Shown: positions 1 through 9,173, counted from the first letter of the stretch. The stretch is DNA of 64,000 nt from Serratia marcescens (GCF_001902635.1 NZ_MJAO01000016.1:62001-126000); one strand, 5' to 3'. The notes: a model not told the origin generated them from the sequence alone. Program-made: numbers and translations.

Positions 1-894
1 TCCCCGCTGGCAATGCCGCAGCCGGTGGCGTTTGAGCCGGGCACCGGCGTGGGATCGTTACGCCAGGGGATCCACGCACCGCTGACGCTGGCGGCGCTGC
101 AACAAAAAGAGGGATTGAACGCCGACTTCACCCTGACGCTGGCGGGCACCAGCAGCCTGTCGCTGGTGCCGCTGGGGCGCAGCAGCGAATTGCAGCTGCA
201 AAGCAACTGGCCACACCCGAATTTCCTCGGCAACTTCCTGCCGGACGAACGCAGGGTGACGGAGCAGGGGTTTAGCGCTCGCTGGCGCAGCACCTGGTTC
301 GCCAACAACATCAACAGTGCGTTCCATTACGACGATGGCATTATCGACGAGGACAAGCTGCCGGCCTTCAGCGCCAGCCTGGTCGAACCGGTCGATCACT
401 ATCAGCTGGCCGAGCGCGCGGTCAAATACGCGTTGCTGTTTATCGGGCTGACATTTATGGCGTTTTTCCTGTTCGAAACCCTGACCGGGCTGCGGGTGCA
501 CCCGATTCAGTACCTGCTGGTCGGCGCGGCGCTGGTGTTGTTCTACCTGATTCTGCTGGCCTTCGCCGAACACCTGGGATTCGCTCTCGCTTACCTGGTG
601 GCCAGTATCGCCTGCAGCGGACTGATCGGCTTCTATCTGAGCGCCGTACTGCGCGGCAAGCTGCGCGGTGCGCTGTTCGCCGCGAGCCTATTGCTGTTGT
701 ACGGCGTGCTCTACTTGCTGTTGCAGTCGGAGGACAATGCGTTGGTGCTGGGGGCAGGGCTGCTGTTTGCCATTCTGGCGGGCATTATGCTGTTGACGCG
801 CAAGCTGGACTGGTATCAGGTGGCCGATCCGGCGCGTTTGACAAAGGAGACGCCGGCCGGGGAAGACGAGCCACGCTTTCGTCTGTGGAAATAA
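1..894 (+). CDS. creD: CreD inner-membrane protein, 5' end cut off by the window edge
   Basis: The open frame runs in from the left edge, so only the C-terminal roughly 297 residues are present, against about 450 in the full family. The visible part begins in a soluble periplasmic segment and then has a run of hydrophobic helices (around residues 140-265 of the visible part, including stretches rich in L, F and A), followed by a charged tail ending in a phenylalanine-arginine-leucine-tryptophan-lysine sequence. This layout fits CreD, an inner-membrane protein of the CreBC regulon linked in the literature to envelope stress and beta-lactam response. creBC would lie upstream, outside the window. 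A hairpin follows the stop codon. The assignment rests on recalled family resemblance; the missing N-terminus was not seen. Confidence 0.8.
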   Translation, partial: SPLAMPQPVAFEPGTGVGSLRQGIHAPLTLAALQQKEGLNADFTLTLAGTSSLSLVPLGRSSELQLQSNWPHPNFLGNFLPDERRVTEQGFSARWRSTWFANNINSAFHYDDGIIDEDKLPAFSASLVEPVDHYQLAERAVKYALLFIGLTFMAFFLFETLTGLRVHPIQYLLVGAALVLFYLILLAFAEHLGFALAYLVASIACSGLIGFYLSAVLRGKLRGALFAASLLLLYGVLYLLLQSEDNALVLGAGLLFAILAGIMLLTRKLDWYQVADPARLTKETPAGEDEPRFRLWK

Positions 895-903
895 GCGGGG
901 AAA

Positions 904-924
904 TCGGGCGCCCTAAGCGCCCGA
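904..924. terminator. Bidirectional terminator-like hairpin between creD and fldB
   Basis: A perfect 8-bp stem (TCGGGCGC at 904-911 with GCGCCCGA at 917-924) and a 5-base loop lies between the convergent genes creD and fldB. There is no strong T run on either side, so it may act as a weak bidirectional terminator or a 3'-end-protecting hairpin. Confidence 0.5.
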
Positions 925-930
925 CAGCGG

Positions 931-1449
931 CTACAGCAGCGGCTCCATTTCCAACAGGATCTGTTCGCACCATTGCTGCAGGCGCTCTTCGCTCAGATCG
1001 TATTGGTTGACCTCATCGAGCGCCAGGCCGACGAAGTGTTTGCCGTCGGCGCTCAGCGGTTTGGGGCTGGTGAACTCGAAGCCGTCGGTCGGCCAGAAGC
1101 CGACGAACTGCACGCCCAGTGGCGCGATCTGATCGTGCAGCATGCCCAGCGCGTCGAGGAACCACTCACCGTAACCGAGCTGATCGCCCATGCCGTACAT
1201 GGCGACGATCTTGCCTTTCAGATCCAGCGCCGGCAGCTGCGGCCAGATTGCTTCCCAGTCTTCCTGCAGTTCGCCGAAATCCCAGGTCGGGATACCGAGG
1301 ATCAGAATGGAATAGTCCTCCATCAGCGTGGGAGAGACGTCTTTCAGGTTGTGCAGGTCGACCAGGTCTTCACCCAGAATCTCACGGATTTTTTCTGCTG
1401 CCATCTCGGTGTAGCAGGTGCTGGAGCCGTAAAACAGACCAATCTTCAT
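931..1449 (-). CDS. fldB: Flavodoxin FldB
   Basis: A 172-residue long-chain flavodoxin, a cytoplasmic FMN electron carrier. The N-terminus ([15 protein letters not shown]) carries the phosphate-binding loop for FMN, and the segment around residues 53-60 ([12 protein letters not shown]) and the YGMGDQLGY segment near residue 90 match the flavin-stacking loops. The length is typical of FldB (173 in E. coli), and the gene lies beside xerD in the opposite orientation, as in E. coli, which separates it from FldA. In E. coli fldB belongs to the SoxRS regulon; no clear SoxS box was resolved here. The start is the ATG at 1449. Confidence 0.95.
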   Translation of the reverse strand: MKIGLFYGSSTCYTEMAAEKIREILGEDLVDLHNLKDVSPTLMEDYSILILGIPTWDFGELQEDWEAIWPQLPALDLKGKIVAMYGMGDQLGYGEWFLDALGMLHDQIAPLGVQFVGFWPTDGFEFTSPKPLSADGKHFVGLALDEVNQYDLSEERLQQWCEQILLEMEPLL

Positions 1450-1555
1450 GTGTAAACCGTTACGTTGCTGTTTAGAGAATTGCAGCGAGTATACCTGATT
1501 TGCGTCGGCTTAAGGCATAATGGCACAGGTGGAAATGCAACAAAGAGAGGACCGC

Positions 1556-2455
1556 GTGCAACAGCAAGACAATGCGCTGATTGAACAATTCCTGGATGCG
1601 CTGTGGCTTGAGCGCAATCTGGCGGAAAATACGCTGGCCTCCTACCGGCTGGATTTGCAGGCCCTGGGCACCTGGCTTGGCCGGCAGAATACCGCCTTGC
1701 TGCAGGCGCAGGCGCTGGATCTGCAGGCGTTTCTCGCCGAGCGGGTGGAGGGCGGTTACAAGGCCACCAGTTCCGCGCGCTTGCTGAGTGCCATGCGCCG
1801 CCTGTTTCAATATCTGTACCGTGAAAAGCTGCGCGCCGACGATCCTACCGCGCAGCTGGCTTCCCCCAAGTTGCCGCAACGTTTGCCGAAGGATTTGAGC
1901 GAGGCGCAGGTCGATGCGCTGTTGCAGGCACCCTGCGTCGATCAGCCGCTGGAGCTGCGCGACAAGGCGATGCTCGAAGTGTTGTATGCCACCGGGCTGC
2001 GGGTTTCCGAGCTGGTGGGGCTGAGCATCAGCGACGTCAGCCTGCGTCAGGGCGTGGTGCGGGTGATCGGCAAGGGCAACAAGGAGCGGCTGGTGCCGCT
2101 GGGCGAAGAGGCGGTCTACTGGATCGAAAATTATCTGGAACACGGCCGCCCGTGGCTGGTCAACGGCCAGACGCTGGATGTGCTGTTCCCCAGCACCCGT
2201 TGCCAGCAAATGACCCGACAGACGTTCTGGCATCGCATCAAACACTATGCCATCCTTGCGGGCATCGACAGCGAACGACTGTCGCCGCACGTGTTGCGGC
2301 ACGCGTTCGCCACCCATTTGCTGAACCATGGGGCCGATCTCCGTGTCGTACAGATGTTGTTAGGGCACAGCGATCTCTCGACCACGCAAATTTATACTCA
2401 TGTAGCGACCGAACGACTGAAACAGCTACATCAACAGCATCACCCGCGCGCCTGA
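1556..2455 (+). CDS. xerD: Site-specific tyrosine recombinase XerD
   Basis: XerD works with XerC at chromosomal dif sites to resolve dimers before cell division. The protein has an N-terminal SAM-like core-binding domain (about residues 1-90) and a C-terminal catalytic domain. The tyrosine-recombinase residues are visible: Arg in TGLRVSEL, the HVLRHAFATH block with His and Arg, His in LLGHSDLSTTQ, and the nucleophile Tyr in IYTHV. I chose the GTG at 1556: it is preceded by AAAGAGAGG at a good distance and gives 299 residues, close to the 298 of E. coli, whereas the in-frame ATG at 1520 would add 12 residues lacking from the family. dsbC follows after 26 bases, so xerD-dsbC-recJ form one transcription unit. 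Confidence 0.95.
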   Translation: MQQQDNALIEQFLDALWLERNLAENTLASYRLDLQALGTWLGRQNTALLQAQALDLQAFLAERVEGGYKATSSARLLSAMRRLFQYLYREKLRADDPTAQLASPKLPQRLPKDLSEAQVDALLQAPCVDQPLELRDKAMLEVLYATGLRVSELVGLSISDVSLRQGVVRVIGKGNKERLVPLGEEAVYWIENYLEHGRPWLVNGQTLDVLFPSTRCQQMTRQTFWHRIKHYAILAGIDSERLSPHVLRHAFATHLLNHGADLRVVQMLLGHSDLSTTQIYTHVATERLKQLHQQHHPRA

Positions 2456-2481
2456 GCGGCGGGTTCGAAAGGATTGGAACA

Positions 2482-3198
2482 ATGAAAAAAGGTTTAATGC
2501 TGCTCTCTCTGCTGGTGGCTTCGGTGACCGGTGCGGCCCATGCCGATGACGCGGCGATCAAAAAAGCGCTCGCCAGCCTGGGCATCCAGCAGGCGGACGT
2601 GCAGCCTTCGCCGGTTAACGGCCTGAAAACCGTGTTGACCGACAGCGGCGTGTTGTACGCCTCCGAAGACGGCAAGCACATCCTGCAGGGCCCGCTGTTC
2701 GACGTCAGCGGCAAAGAGCCGGTCAACGTGACCAACCAACTGCTGAGCAGCAAGATGGACGCGCTGAAAGATCAGATGATCGTCTACAAAGCGCCGAAAG
2801 AGAAACACGTGATCACCGTGTTCACCGACATCACCTGCGGTTACTGTCACAAGCTGCACCAGCAGATGAAAGAGTACAACGATCTGGGCATCACCGTACG
2901 TTACCTGGCGTTCCCGCGTCAGGGGCTGGCCTCCCAGGCGGAGAAAGACATGAAGTCGATCTGGTGCACCGCCGACAAGGCCAAGGCGTTCGACGCCGCC
3001 ATGAAGGGCGACGCGATTTCCCCGGCGACCTGCAAAACCGACATCAGCAAGCATTACGAGCTGGGCGTGCAGTTCGGCATTCAGGGCACGCCGGCGATCA
3101 TTCTGGAAAATGGCATGATGATCCCAGGCTATCAGGGGCCGAAAGAGATGGCCGCCATGCTGGACGCGCACCAGGCCGCCACCAAAGCCGGTGGTTAA
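2482..3198 (+). CDS. dsbC: Periplasmic thiol:disulfide isomerase DsbC
   Basis: DsbC rearranges wrong disulfide bonds in the periplasm and is kept reduced by DsbD. The 238-residue precursor has a cleavable signal peptide (residues 1 to about 21, ending in AHA), an N-terminal dimerisation region, and a thioredoxin fold with the active-site CGYC at residues 119-122. A second cysteine pair (in SIWCTAD and ATCKTD) matches the structural disulfide of the family, and the cis-proline loop is in GIQGTPAII. The start ATG at 2482 follows a GGATTGGA-type ribosome site. recJ starts 6 bases after the stop, so the two are probably translationally linked. Confidence 0.96.
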   Translation: MKKGLMLLSLLVASVTGAAHADDAAIKKALASLGIQQADVQPSPVNGLKTVLTDSGVLYASEDGKHILQGPLFDVSGKEPVNVTNQLLSSKMDALKDQMIVYKAPKEKHVITVFTDITCGYCHKLHQQMKEYNDLGITVRYLAFPRQGLASQAEKDMKSIWCTADKAKAFDAAMKGDAISPATCKTDISKHYELGVQFGIQGTPAIILENGMMIPGYQGPKEMAAMLDAHQAATKAGG

Positions 3199-3204
3199 TC
3201 GCCG

Positions 3205-4938
3205 GTGAGTATCAAAACGCAACTACGCCGCCGCCCGGCGGCGGACGACACGCATCTGCCCGCCAGTTTGCCGCCGTTGCTGCGCCGGCTTTACGCCCTG
3301 CGCGGCGTGCAGGCTGAGCAGGAGCTGGAGCGCGGCGTCAAAGGCATGCTGCCCTGGCAACAGCTGGACGGCATCGACGACGCCGTCAGCCTGCTGCAAC
3401 AGGCGCTGGCCGACGGTCGTCGCATCATGGTGGTGGGCGATTTCGACGCCGACGGTGCCACCAGCACCGCGCTGACGGTGTTGGCGCTGCGTAGCATGGG
3501 CGGCGCAGCCGTCGACTACCTGGTGCCGAACCGCTTCGAAGACGGCTACGGCCTGAGCCCCGAAGTGGTGGAGCAGGCGGCGGCGCGCGGCGCGGAGCTG
3601 ATCGTCACCGTCGATAACGGCATCTCCTCCCACGCCGGCGTCGACGTAGCGCACGCCAAGGGCATGCAGGTGCTGGTGACCGATCACCACCTGCCGGGCG
3701 AGACCCTGCCGGCGGCCGAAGCGATCGTCAATCCCAACCTGCGCGGCTGCGCCTTCCCCTCCAAATCGCTGGCCGGGGTGGGCGTCGCGTTCTACCTGAT
3801 GCTGGCGCTGCGCGCCCGGCTGCGGGACAGCGGCTGGTTCGAACAGCGCGTCCTGGCGATGCCCAATCTGGCGGAACTGCTGGATCTGGTGGCGCTCGGC
3901 ACCGTGGCCGACGTGGTGCCGTTGGACGCCAACAACCGCATTCTGGTGTATCAGGGGTTAAACCGCATCCGCGCCGGCAAATGCCGTCCGGGCATCCGCG
4001 CGCTGCTTGAGGTGGCCAACCGCGACGCCCGCCAGCTGGCGGCCAACGATCTCGGTTTCGCCCTCGGCCCACGGCTCAACGCCGCCGGCAGGCTGGACGA
4101 CATGTCGATCGGCGTGGCGCTGCTGCTGAGCGACGACATCGCGCAGGCGCGCATGCTGGCCAACGATCTCGACGCGCTGAACCAGACGCGGCGCGAGATC
4201 GAGCAGGGCATGCAGGTGGAGGCCTTGCAGTTGTGCGACCAACTGGAGCGCACCAGCACCGAGCTGCCTTACGGGCTGGCGATGTATCACCCGGAATGGC
4301 ATCAGGGCGTGGTGGGTATCCTCGCTTCACGCATCAAAGAGCGTTTCCACCGCCCGGTGATCGCGTTCGCGCCGGCGGGTGACGGCATCCTGAAAGGTTC
4401 CGGCCGTTCGGTGCCCGGCCTGCACATGCGCGACGCGCTGGAGCGGCTGGATATGCTGAACCCGGGTCTGATGATGAAGTTCGGCGGCCACGCGATGGCG
4501 GCCGGGCTGTCGCTGGAAGAGGCCAAATTCGACGAGTTCCGCCAGCGCTTCGGCGATCTGGTGGGGGAATGGCTCGATCCGGCGATGCTGGAAGGGGTGA
4601 TTTGGTCCGACGGCGAACTGGCGATGCAGGAGCTGTCGCTGACGACGGCGGAGTTGCTGCGCGAGGGCGGCCCGTGGGGCCAGGCGTTCCCGGAACCGAC
4701 CTTCGACGGCAAGTTCCGCATCCTGCAGCAGCGGCTGGTGGGTGAAAAGCACCTCAAGCTGATGGTGGAACCGCTCGGTGGCGGCCCGCTGCTCGACGGC
4801 ATCGCTTTCAACGTGGACACTACGCTGTGGCCGGACAGCAGCGTGCGCGAAGTGGAACTGGCCTACAAACTCGACGTCAACGAGTTTCGCGGCAACCGCA
4901 ATGTGCAGTTGCTGATCCAGCATCTTTGGCCGCGCTGA
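3205..4938 (+). CDS. recJ: Single-stranded-DNA-specific 5'-3' exonuclease RecJ
   Basis: RecJ degrades single-stranded DNA from the 5' end in the RecF recombination, base-excision and mismatch repair pathways. At 577 residues it has the same length as E. coli RecJ. The DHH phosphoesterase motifs are clear: VGDFDADGATS (about residue 75), VTVDNGISSH (about 135), and the DHH motif itself in VTDHHLPG (about 160); a DHHA1 domain with GSGRSVPGLHM and KFGGHAMAAG follows, then an OB-fold C-terminus. The start is GTG at 3205, six bases after dsbC. In E. coli prfB follows directly; here a toxin-antitoxin pair lies between recJ and prfB. Confidence 0.97.
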   Translation: MSIKTQLRRRPAADDTHLPASLPPLLRRLYALRGVQAEQELERGVKGMLPWQQLDGIDDAVSLLQQALADGRRIMVVGDFDADGATSTALTVLALRSMGGAAVDYLVPNRFEDGYGLSPEVVEQAAARGAELIVTVDNGISSHAGVDVAHAKGMQVLVTDHHLPGETLPAAEAIVNPNLRGCAFPSKSLAGVGVAFYLMLALRARLRDSGWFEQRVLAMPNLAELLDLVALGTVADVVPLDANNRILVYQGLNRIRAGKCRPGIRALLEVANRDARQLAANDLGFALGPRLNAAGRLDDMSIGVALLLSDDIAQARMLANDLDALNQTRREIEQGMQVEALQLCDQLERTSTELPYGLAMYHPEWHQGVVGILASRIKERFHRPVIAFAPAGDGILKGSGRSVPGLHMRDALERLDMLNPGLMMKFGGHAMAAGLSLEEAKFDEFRQRFGDLVGEWLDPAMLEGVIWSDGELAMQELSLTTAELLREGGPWGQAFPEPTFDGKFRILQQRLVGEKHLKLMVEPLGGGPLLDGIAFNVDTTLWPDSSVREVELAYKLDVNEFRGNRNVQLLIQHLWPR

Positions 4939-4947
4939 GGCGAAATT

Positions 4948-4986
4948 GACGTTCGTGCATCGGTAAGTGACCGGTGCACGAACGTC
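4948..4986. terminator. Long hairpin between recJ and the antitoxin gene
   Basis: A 16-bp inverted repeat (left arm 4948-4963, right arm 4971-4986) with one mismatch and a 7-base loop sits between the stop codons of two converging genes. There is no long T run, so the role as a bidirectional terminator is inferred from position and stem strength. Confidence 0.6.
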
Positions 4987-4988
4987 CA

Positions 4989-5333
4989 TCAGTTTCGTGG
5001 CGAGATGATCAGGCTGGCGACCCCTTTCTGTTCGATAATTTCCAGCATTCTGAGCGCGGCTCCCTGGGGTTTTACCGCGTTACGTTCCCATTTTTGTACG
5101 CTGGTGGTCGACATGTTGACCACGGCAGCCAGATCGGCCTGGCTCAGGCCGAGCCGTCTGCGCAGCATTTTGATGCGTGCGCCGTCCATTTGCTCTTGCT
5201 GTTCACGCCGGGCATGTTGTTCCTGCGCATGTACACGCGCGGCGATGTTGCGCACGGTGTCGTCTGACACCGCACCGATCTCATTAAAACGCTGCGCCAT
5301 TTTTTGCAGTCTGAGCAGGCGATTATCAGTCAT
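4989..5333 (-). CDS. HigA/NadS-like helix-turn-helix antitoxin
   Basis: A 114-residue protein with a charged, glutamine- and arginine-rich N-terminal half and a C-terminal Xre-type helix-turn-helix (about residues 55-105, including LRRRLGLSQADLAAVVNMS followed by a WERN segment). The first codons overlap the last 8 bases of the upstream toxin gene, the usual toxin-first arrangement of higBA-type modules. The expected role is to neutralise the toxin and repress the operon. No sequence-specific operator was confirmed upstream. The precise family (HigA, NadS or MqsA-like) was not resolved. Confidence 0.8.
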   Translation of the reverse strand: MTDNRLLRLQKMAQRFNEIGAVSDDTVRNIAARVHAQEQHARREQQEQMDGARIKMLRRRLGLSQADLAAVVNMSTTSVQKWERNAVKPQGAALRMLEIIEQKGVASLIISPRN

Positions 5334-5712
5334 CGCATTTCACCTCTCGCAAGTAGCCGCTATCGATGGCTCGTTTGATAATTTCCGGCGGCATGGCAAG
5401 AAAATCTCTGGCGAGCTCGCGATAGGTTGCCAATTCATCATCGTTGATTTCTTTTGCACCGCTCTGTTTTACGGTGTTTTTCAGCCACCCATCAACAAAA
5501 TACTGATGATGTCCGCGTTTAAACGCCACGATGGATCGGGCGCCACCCCGTTTACCCCGATTGAGCGAAATGCGCTTCTTGTAGACGCCGCCGCCCAGAT
5601 CGCCGTCATGCTTACCGTGAGCGAGTTCGTGAGCCGCCGTGCAAACCTTTTGATCGACGATGCGATTTTTCTTCATAAATTTGTCGAAATCATCCGTGAC
5701 GAAAATGTCCAT
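5326..5712 (-). CDS. RelE/HigB-like toxin of a type II toxin-antitoxin pair
   Basis: A 128-residue basic protein. The central part has the signature of the RelE-like HigB family: a GKRGGARSIVAFKRG segment followed by YFVDGWLKNT and a C-terminal helix rich in E, L and A. Family members are mRNA interferases that cleave transcripts at the ribosome. Toxin precedes antitoxin with an 8-base overlap. The pair separates recJ from prfB, which are neighbours in E. coli, so it looks like an insertion into a conserved operon region. Toxicity itself is inferred from the family. Confidence 0.8.
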   Translation of the reverse strand: MDIFVTDDFDKFMKKNRIVDQKVCTAAHELAHGKHDGDLGGGVYKKRISLNRGKRGGARSIVAFKRGHHQYFVDGWLKNTVKQSGAKEINDDELATYRELARDFLAMPPEIIKRAIDSGYLREVKCDD

Positions 5713-5973
5713 TTTGGCACCGCCTGTCCCTGTGAGTCATCATAGCGACTATAGTCTCAATGACTACCTTGCTCAATACTTGAACAGCTTAGCGGTGTGG
5801 GTGGCGCCGGTAATAAAACGCTGGCGAAATTCCTGCTCTCCCTGCCACCCGCTTTGTCGCCCGATCGCCACAAAAACTGACCAACTCGCTATAAACTGGC
5901 GCCCGGATCCGTTAGAATTGGCGGTTCCAATGGCATTCCGCCATCGACGACATCAACGTAAAAGAACGAAACC

Positions 5974-7072
5974 ATGTTTGAAATTAACCCGGTAAAAAAC
6001 CGAATTCAGGACCTGTCCGAGCGGACTGCGGTTCTTAGGGGGTATCTTTGACTATGATGCCAAGAAGGAACGCCTAGAAGAAGTCAACGCCGAGCTGGAG
6101 CAGCCAGACGTTTGGAACGAGCCGGAGCGCGCACAGGCGCTCGGCAAAGAGCGCGCCGCGCTGGAAGCCATCGTTGAAACCATCGATCAACTGGAGCAGG
6201 GCGGCGAAGACGTCGGCGGGCTGCTGGAACTGGCGGTGGAAGCCGACGACGAAGAGACCTTCAACGAAGCGGTCGCCGAGCTGGATCAACTGATGAGCAA
6301 GCTGGATCAGTTGGAATTCCGCCGCATGTTCTCCGGCGAATACGACAGCGCCGACTGCTACCTGGATATCCAGGCCGGTTCCGGCGGCACCGAAGCGCAA
6401 GACTGGGCCAGCATGCTGCTGCGCATGTACCTGCGCTGGGCCGAAGCCAAGGGCTTCAAGACCGAAGTGATCGAAGAGTCCGACGGCGACGTCGCGGGCC
6501 TGAAGTCTGCCACCATCAAGATCATCGGCGACTACGCGTTTGGCTGGTTGCGCACTGAAACCGGCGTTCACCGCCTGGTGCGCAAGAGCCCGTTCGACTC
6601 CGGCGGCCGTCGCCACACCTCGTTCAGCTCGGTGTTCATTTACCCGGAAGTCGACGACGATATCGATATCGAAATCAACCCGGCGGATCTGCGTATCGAC
6701 GTGTACCGCGCCTCCGGTGCGGGCGGTCAGCACGTCAACAAAACCGAATCCGCCGTACGTATTACTCACCTGCCAACCAACATCGTGGTGCAGTGCCAGA
6801 ACGATCGTTCTCAGCATAAGAACAAGGATCAAGCGTTTAAACAGCTGCGAGCCAAGCTGTACGAGTTTGAGATGCAAAAGAAAAATGCTGATAAGCAGAC
6901 GATGGAAGACAACAAGTCCGACATCGGCTGGGGCAGCCAAATCCGTTCTTACGTGCTGGATGACTCCCGCATCAAGGATTTGCGCACCAACGTCGAAACG
7001 CGTAACACGCAGGCCGTACTGGATGGCGACCTGGATAAATTCATTGAGGCAAGTTTGAAAGCCGGGTTATGA
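5974..7072 (+). CDS. prfB: Peptide chain release factor 2 (programmed +1 frameshift)
   Basis: RF2 recognises UGA and UAA stop codons and triggers peptide release. The gene is read in two frames: 25 codons from ATG 5974 to CTT at 6046-6048, an in-frame TGA at 6049-6051, then a +1 shift so that reading resumes at GAC 6050. The product is 365 residues, the same as E. coli RF2. Visible motifs are the stop-codon-reading SPF tripeptide (in [12 protein letters not shown]) and the catalytic GGQ at residues 250-252. Residue 246 is Ala, the form found in most bacteria, rather than the Thr of E. coli K-12. lysS follows after 9 bases, forming the conserved prfB-lysS operon. Confidence 0.97.
6037..6052 (+). 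promoter_or_regulatory. prfB: prfB autoregulatory +1 frameshift site
   Basis: An internal Shine-Dalgarno-like AGGGGG (6037-6042) is followed after three bases by the slippery CTT and the in-frame stop TGA with a following C. This is the classical RF2 feedback element: when RF2 is scarce, termination at the UGA is slow and the ribosome shifts by +1 to make full-length RF2. Confidence 0.97.
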
Positions 7073-7081
7073 GGAATAGAA

Positions 7082-8599
7082 ATGTCTGAACAACAAGTAC
7101 AGGGCGCCGATCAGGCGCTGGATCTCAATAACGAACTGCAGTCCCGCCGCGAGAAACTGGTCGGCCTGCGCGAGAACGGCATTGCGTTCCCGAACGACTT
7201 CCGTCGCGACTCCACCTCCGACAAACTGCACGCCGCTTACGGCGATAAAGACAACGAAGAGCTGGAAGCGCTGGGCGTAGAAGTGACCGTCGCCGGCCGC
7301 ATGATGACCCGCCGCATTATGGGCAAGGCATCCTTCGTTACGCTGCAGGACGTGGGTGGGCGCATTCAGCTGTACGTCGCGCGCGACGATCTGGCTGAAG
7401 GCGTGTACAACGATCAGTTCAAGAAGTGGGACCTGGGCGATATCCTCGGCGCGCGCGGCAAGCTGTTCAAAACCAAGACCGGCGAACTGTCGATCCACTG
7501 CACCGAACTGCGCCTGCTGACCAAAGCGCTGCGTCCGCTGCCGGACAAATTCCACGGCCTGGCGGATCAGGAAACCCGTTATCGCCAGCGTTACCTGGAT
7601 CTGATCGCCAACGAAGAATCGCGCAACACGTTCAAAGTGCGTTCTCAGGTGATGTCTGCTATTCGTAACTTCATGGTGGAACGCGGCTTCATGGAAGTCG
7701 AAACCCCGATGATGCAGGTGATCCCGGGCGGCGCGTCCGCGCGTCCGTTCATCACGCACCACAATGCGCTGGATATCGACATGTACCTGCGCATCGCACC
7801 GGAACTGTATCTGAAGCGTCTGGTGGTCGGCGGCTTTGAGCGCGTGTTCGAAATCAACCGCAACTTCCGTAACGAAGGCGTTTCTCCGCGTCACAACCCA
7901 GAGTTCACCATGATGGAACTCTATATGGCTTACGCGGATTACAAAGACCTGATCGAGCTGACCGAGACGCTGTTCCGCACCCTGACCGAGAAAGTGCTGG
8001 GCACCTCTCAGGTGCAATACGGCGACGAAGTGTTCGACTTCGGCAAACCGTTCGAGAAGCTGACCATGACCGAGGCGATCAAGAAATACCGTCCGGAAAC
8101 CGATCTGGCTGACCTGGCCGACATGGGCAAAGCGGTGGCCATCGCCGAATCCATCGGCATCAAGGTTGAGAAGAGCTGGGGTCTGGGCCGCGTCGTGACC
8201 GAGATCTTCGAAGAAGTGGCGGAAAGTCATCTGATTCAGCCGACCTTCATCACCGAGTACCCGGCTGAGGTGTCGCCGCTGGCGCGCCGTAATGACGTTA
8301 ACCCGGAAATCACCGACCGCTTCGAGTTCTTCATCGGCGGCCGTGAAATCGGCAACGGCTTCTCTGAGCTGAACGACGCCGAAGACCAGGCGCAGCGCTT
8401 CGCCGATCAGGTGAACGCGAAAGACGCCGGCGACGACGAAGCGATGTTCTACGACGAAGACTACGTCACCGCGCTGGAGCACGGCCTGCCGCCGACCGCC
8501 GGTCTGGGTATCGGTATCGACCGCATGGTGATGCTGTTCACCAACAGCCACACTATCCGCGACGTGATTCTGTTCCCGGCGATGCGCCCACAGAAATAA
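7082..8599 (+). CDS. lysS: Lysyl-tRNA synthetase (class II)
   Basis: A 505-residue cytoplasmic enzyme charging tRNA-Lys, the same length as E. coli LysS. It has an N-terminal OB-fold anticodon-binding domain (about residues 60-150) and a class II catalytic domain with motif 2 ([20 protein letters not shown], around residue 260) and motif 3 ([13 protein letters not shown], near the C-terminus). The start ATG at 7082 has a GAGGAA ribosome site, 9 bases after prfB. A strong intrinsic terminator follows. Confidence 0.98.
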   Translation: MSEQQVQGADQALDLNNELQSRREKLVGLRENGIAFPNDFRRDSTSDKLHAAYGDKDNEELEALGVEVTVAGRMMTRRIMGKASFVTLQDVGGRIQLYVARDDLAEGVYNDQFKKWDLGDILGARGKLFKTKTGELSIHCTELRLLTKALRPLPDKFHGLADQETRYRQRYLDLIANEESRNTFKVRSQVMSAIRNFMVERGFMEVETPMMQVIPGGASARPFITHHNALDIDMYLRIAPELYLKRLVVGGFERVFEINRNFRNEGVSPRHNPEFTMMELYMAYADYKDLIELTETLFRTLTEKVLGTSQVQYGDEVFDFGKPFEKLTMTEAIKKYRPETDLADLADMGKAVAIAESIGIKVEKSWGLGRVVTEIFEEVAESHLIQPTFITEYPAEVSPLARRNDVNPEITDRFEFFIGGREIGNGFSELNDAEDQAQRFADQVNAKDAGDDEAMFYDEDYVTALEHGLPPTAGLGIGIDRMVMLFTNSHTIRDVILFPAMRPQK

Positions 8600-8617
8600 T
8601 TCCGTTTAGCGTGAAAC

Positions 8618-8649
8618 AACCGGTGCAGGCGACTGCACCGGTTTTTTTT
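8618..8649 (+). terminator. Intrinsic terminator of prfB-lysS
   Basis: A perfect 11-bp stem (AACCGGTGCAG at 8618-8628, CTGCACCGGTT at 8633-8643) with a 4-base loop is followed by a run of eight Ts (8642-8649). Confidence 0.95.
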
Positions 8650-8701
8650 CGCCCGCTGCACTTAACCGCTTAAAACATCGACAGTTACGCACCATCTCCG
8701 C

Positions 8702-8729
8702 TTGCCCGCCGCCGATAACCGGTTATAAT
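8702..8729 (+). promoter_or_regulatory. Sigma-70 promoter of the tRNA-Gly gene
   Basis: A perfect -10 hexamer TATAAT (8724-8729) with a TTGCCC -35-like hexamer at 8702-8707, 16 bases apart, lies 17 bases before the tRNA. Confidence 0.85.
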
Positions 8730-8746
8730 GCCTGTCGCACACCGAT

Positions 8747-8820
8747 GCGGGTGTAGTTCAATGGTAGAACGGCAGCTTCCCAAGCTGCATACGAGGGTTC
8801 GATTCCCTTCACCCGCTCCA
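8747..8820 (+). tRNA. glyU: tRNA-Gly, anticodon CCC
   Basis: A 74-base cloverleaf: acceptor arm GCGGGTG pairs with CACCCGC; the D arm contains AGTTCAATGGTAGAAC; the anticodon stem GCAGC/GCTGC encloses the loop TTCCCAA, giving anticodon CCC (reads GGG); the T arm has the GTTCGATTC motif. The CCA end is encoded (8818-8820) after discriminator T. The sequence closely resembles E. coli glyU. tRNA 3' ends are common integration sites, but no repeated 3' segment was seen nearby. Confidence 0.97.
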
Positions 8821-9173
8821 AGTACCACTCACCTTATCTTCAACGCTGGCTCATTCTTTCCTGGTAAAGCACTAAACCGAGCTCTGTCGCGTCGTTTCAG
8901 TTTTTGCCCTGCGTCGTTGATTCCCCGCGAGTTAAACAGAAACGCCAATAACCCCGTCACCTGGTTTTTGTTTTCCCAGCCTTCCAGTTTCATACAGGCA
9001 GTAAAGTACGCTTTTCTGCGCATGTCGTTGCGGTCTGAAGGCAAGGTAGCGCCGGCGGTGGGAATCCCTGCGCCGTTGATCTTCATGGTTGAAAAGGCCG
9101 GCGAGCGTGCGTTCAGAGACAGACGCACAGGACAGCGCTGCTCGGCCTCTTGCCGGCCGCCAACGTCACAAAT
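8821..9173. other. 353-bp gap downstream of tRNA-Gly with no recognised gene
   Basis: The stretch between the tRNA and the TetR gene holds no recognisable gene. A minus-strand open frame of 99 codons (8829-9128) exists, but it has no recognised family features and no clear ribosome site, so it is not called. No obvious intrinsic terminator for the tRNA was found. The sequence could be a worn remnant next to a tRNA, but this is only a guess. Confidence 0.5.

Noticed and set aside
1520-1555. ATG 1520 as the start of xerD
   Set aside because: The GTG at 1556 has the ribosome site and gives the conserved length.
7067-8551. A 494-codon minus-strand frame over lysS
   Set aside because: It is the antisense of lysS, with no ribosome site and no recognised family.
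8829-9128. A 99-codon minus-strand frame behind tRNA-Gly
   Set aside because: No ribosome site, no family features and no conserved neighbours; kept only as a described gap.
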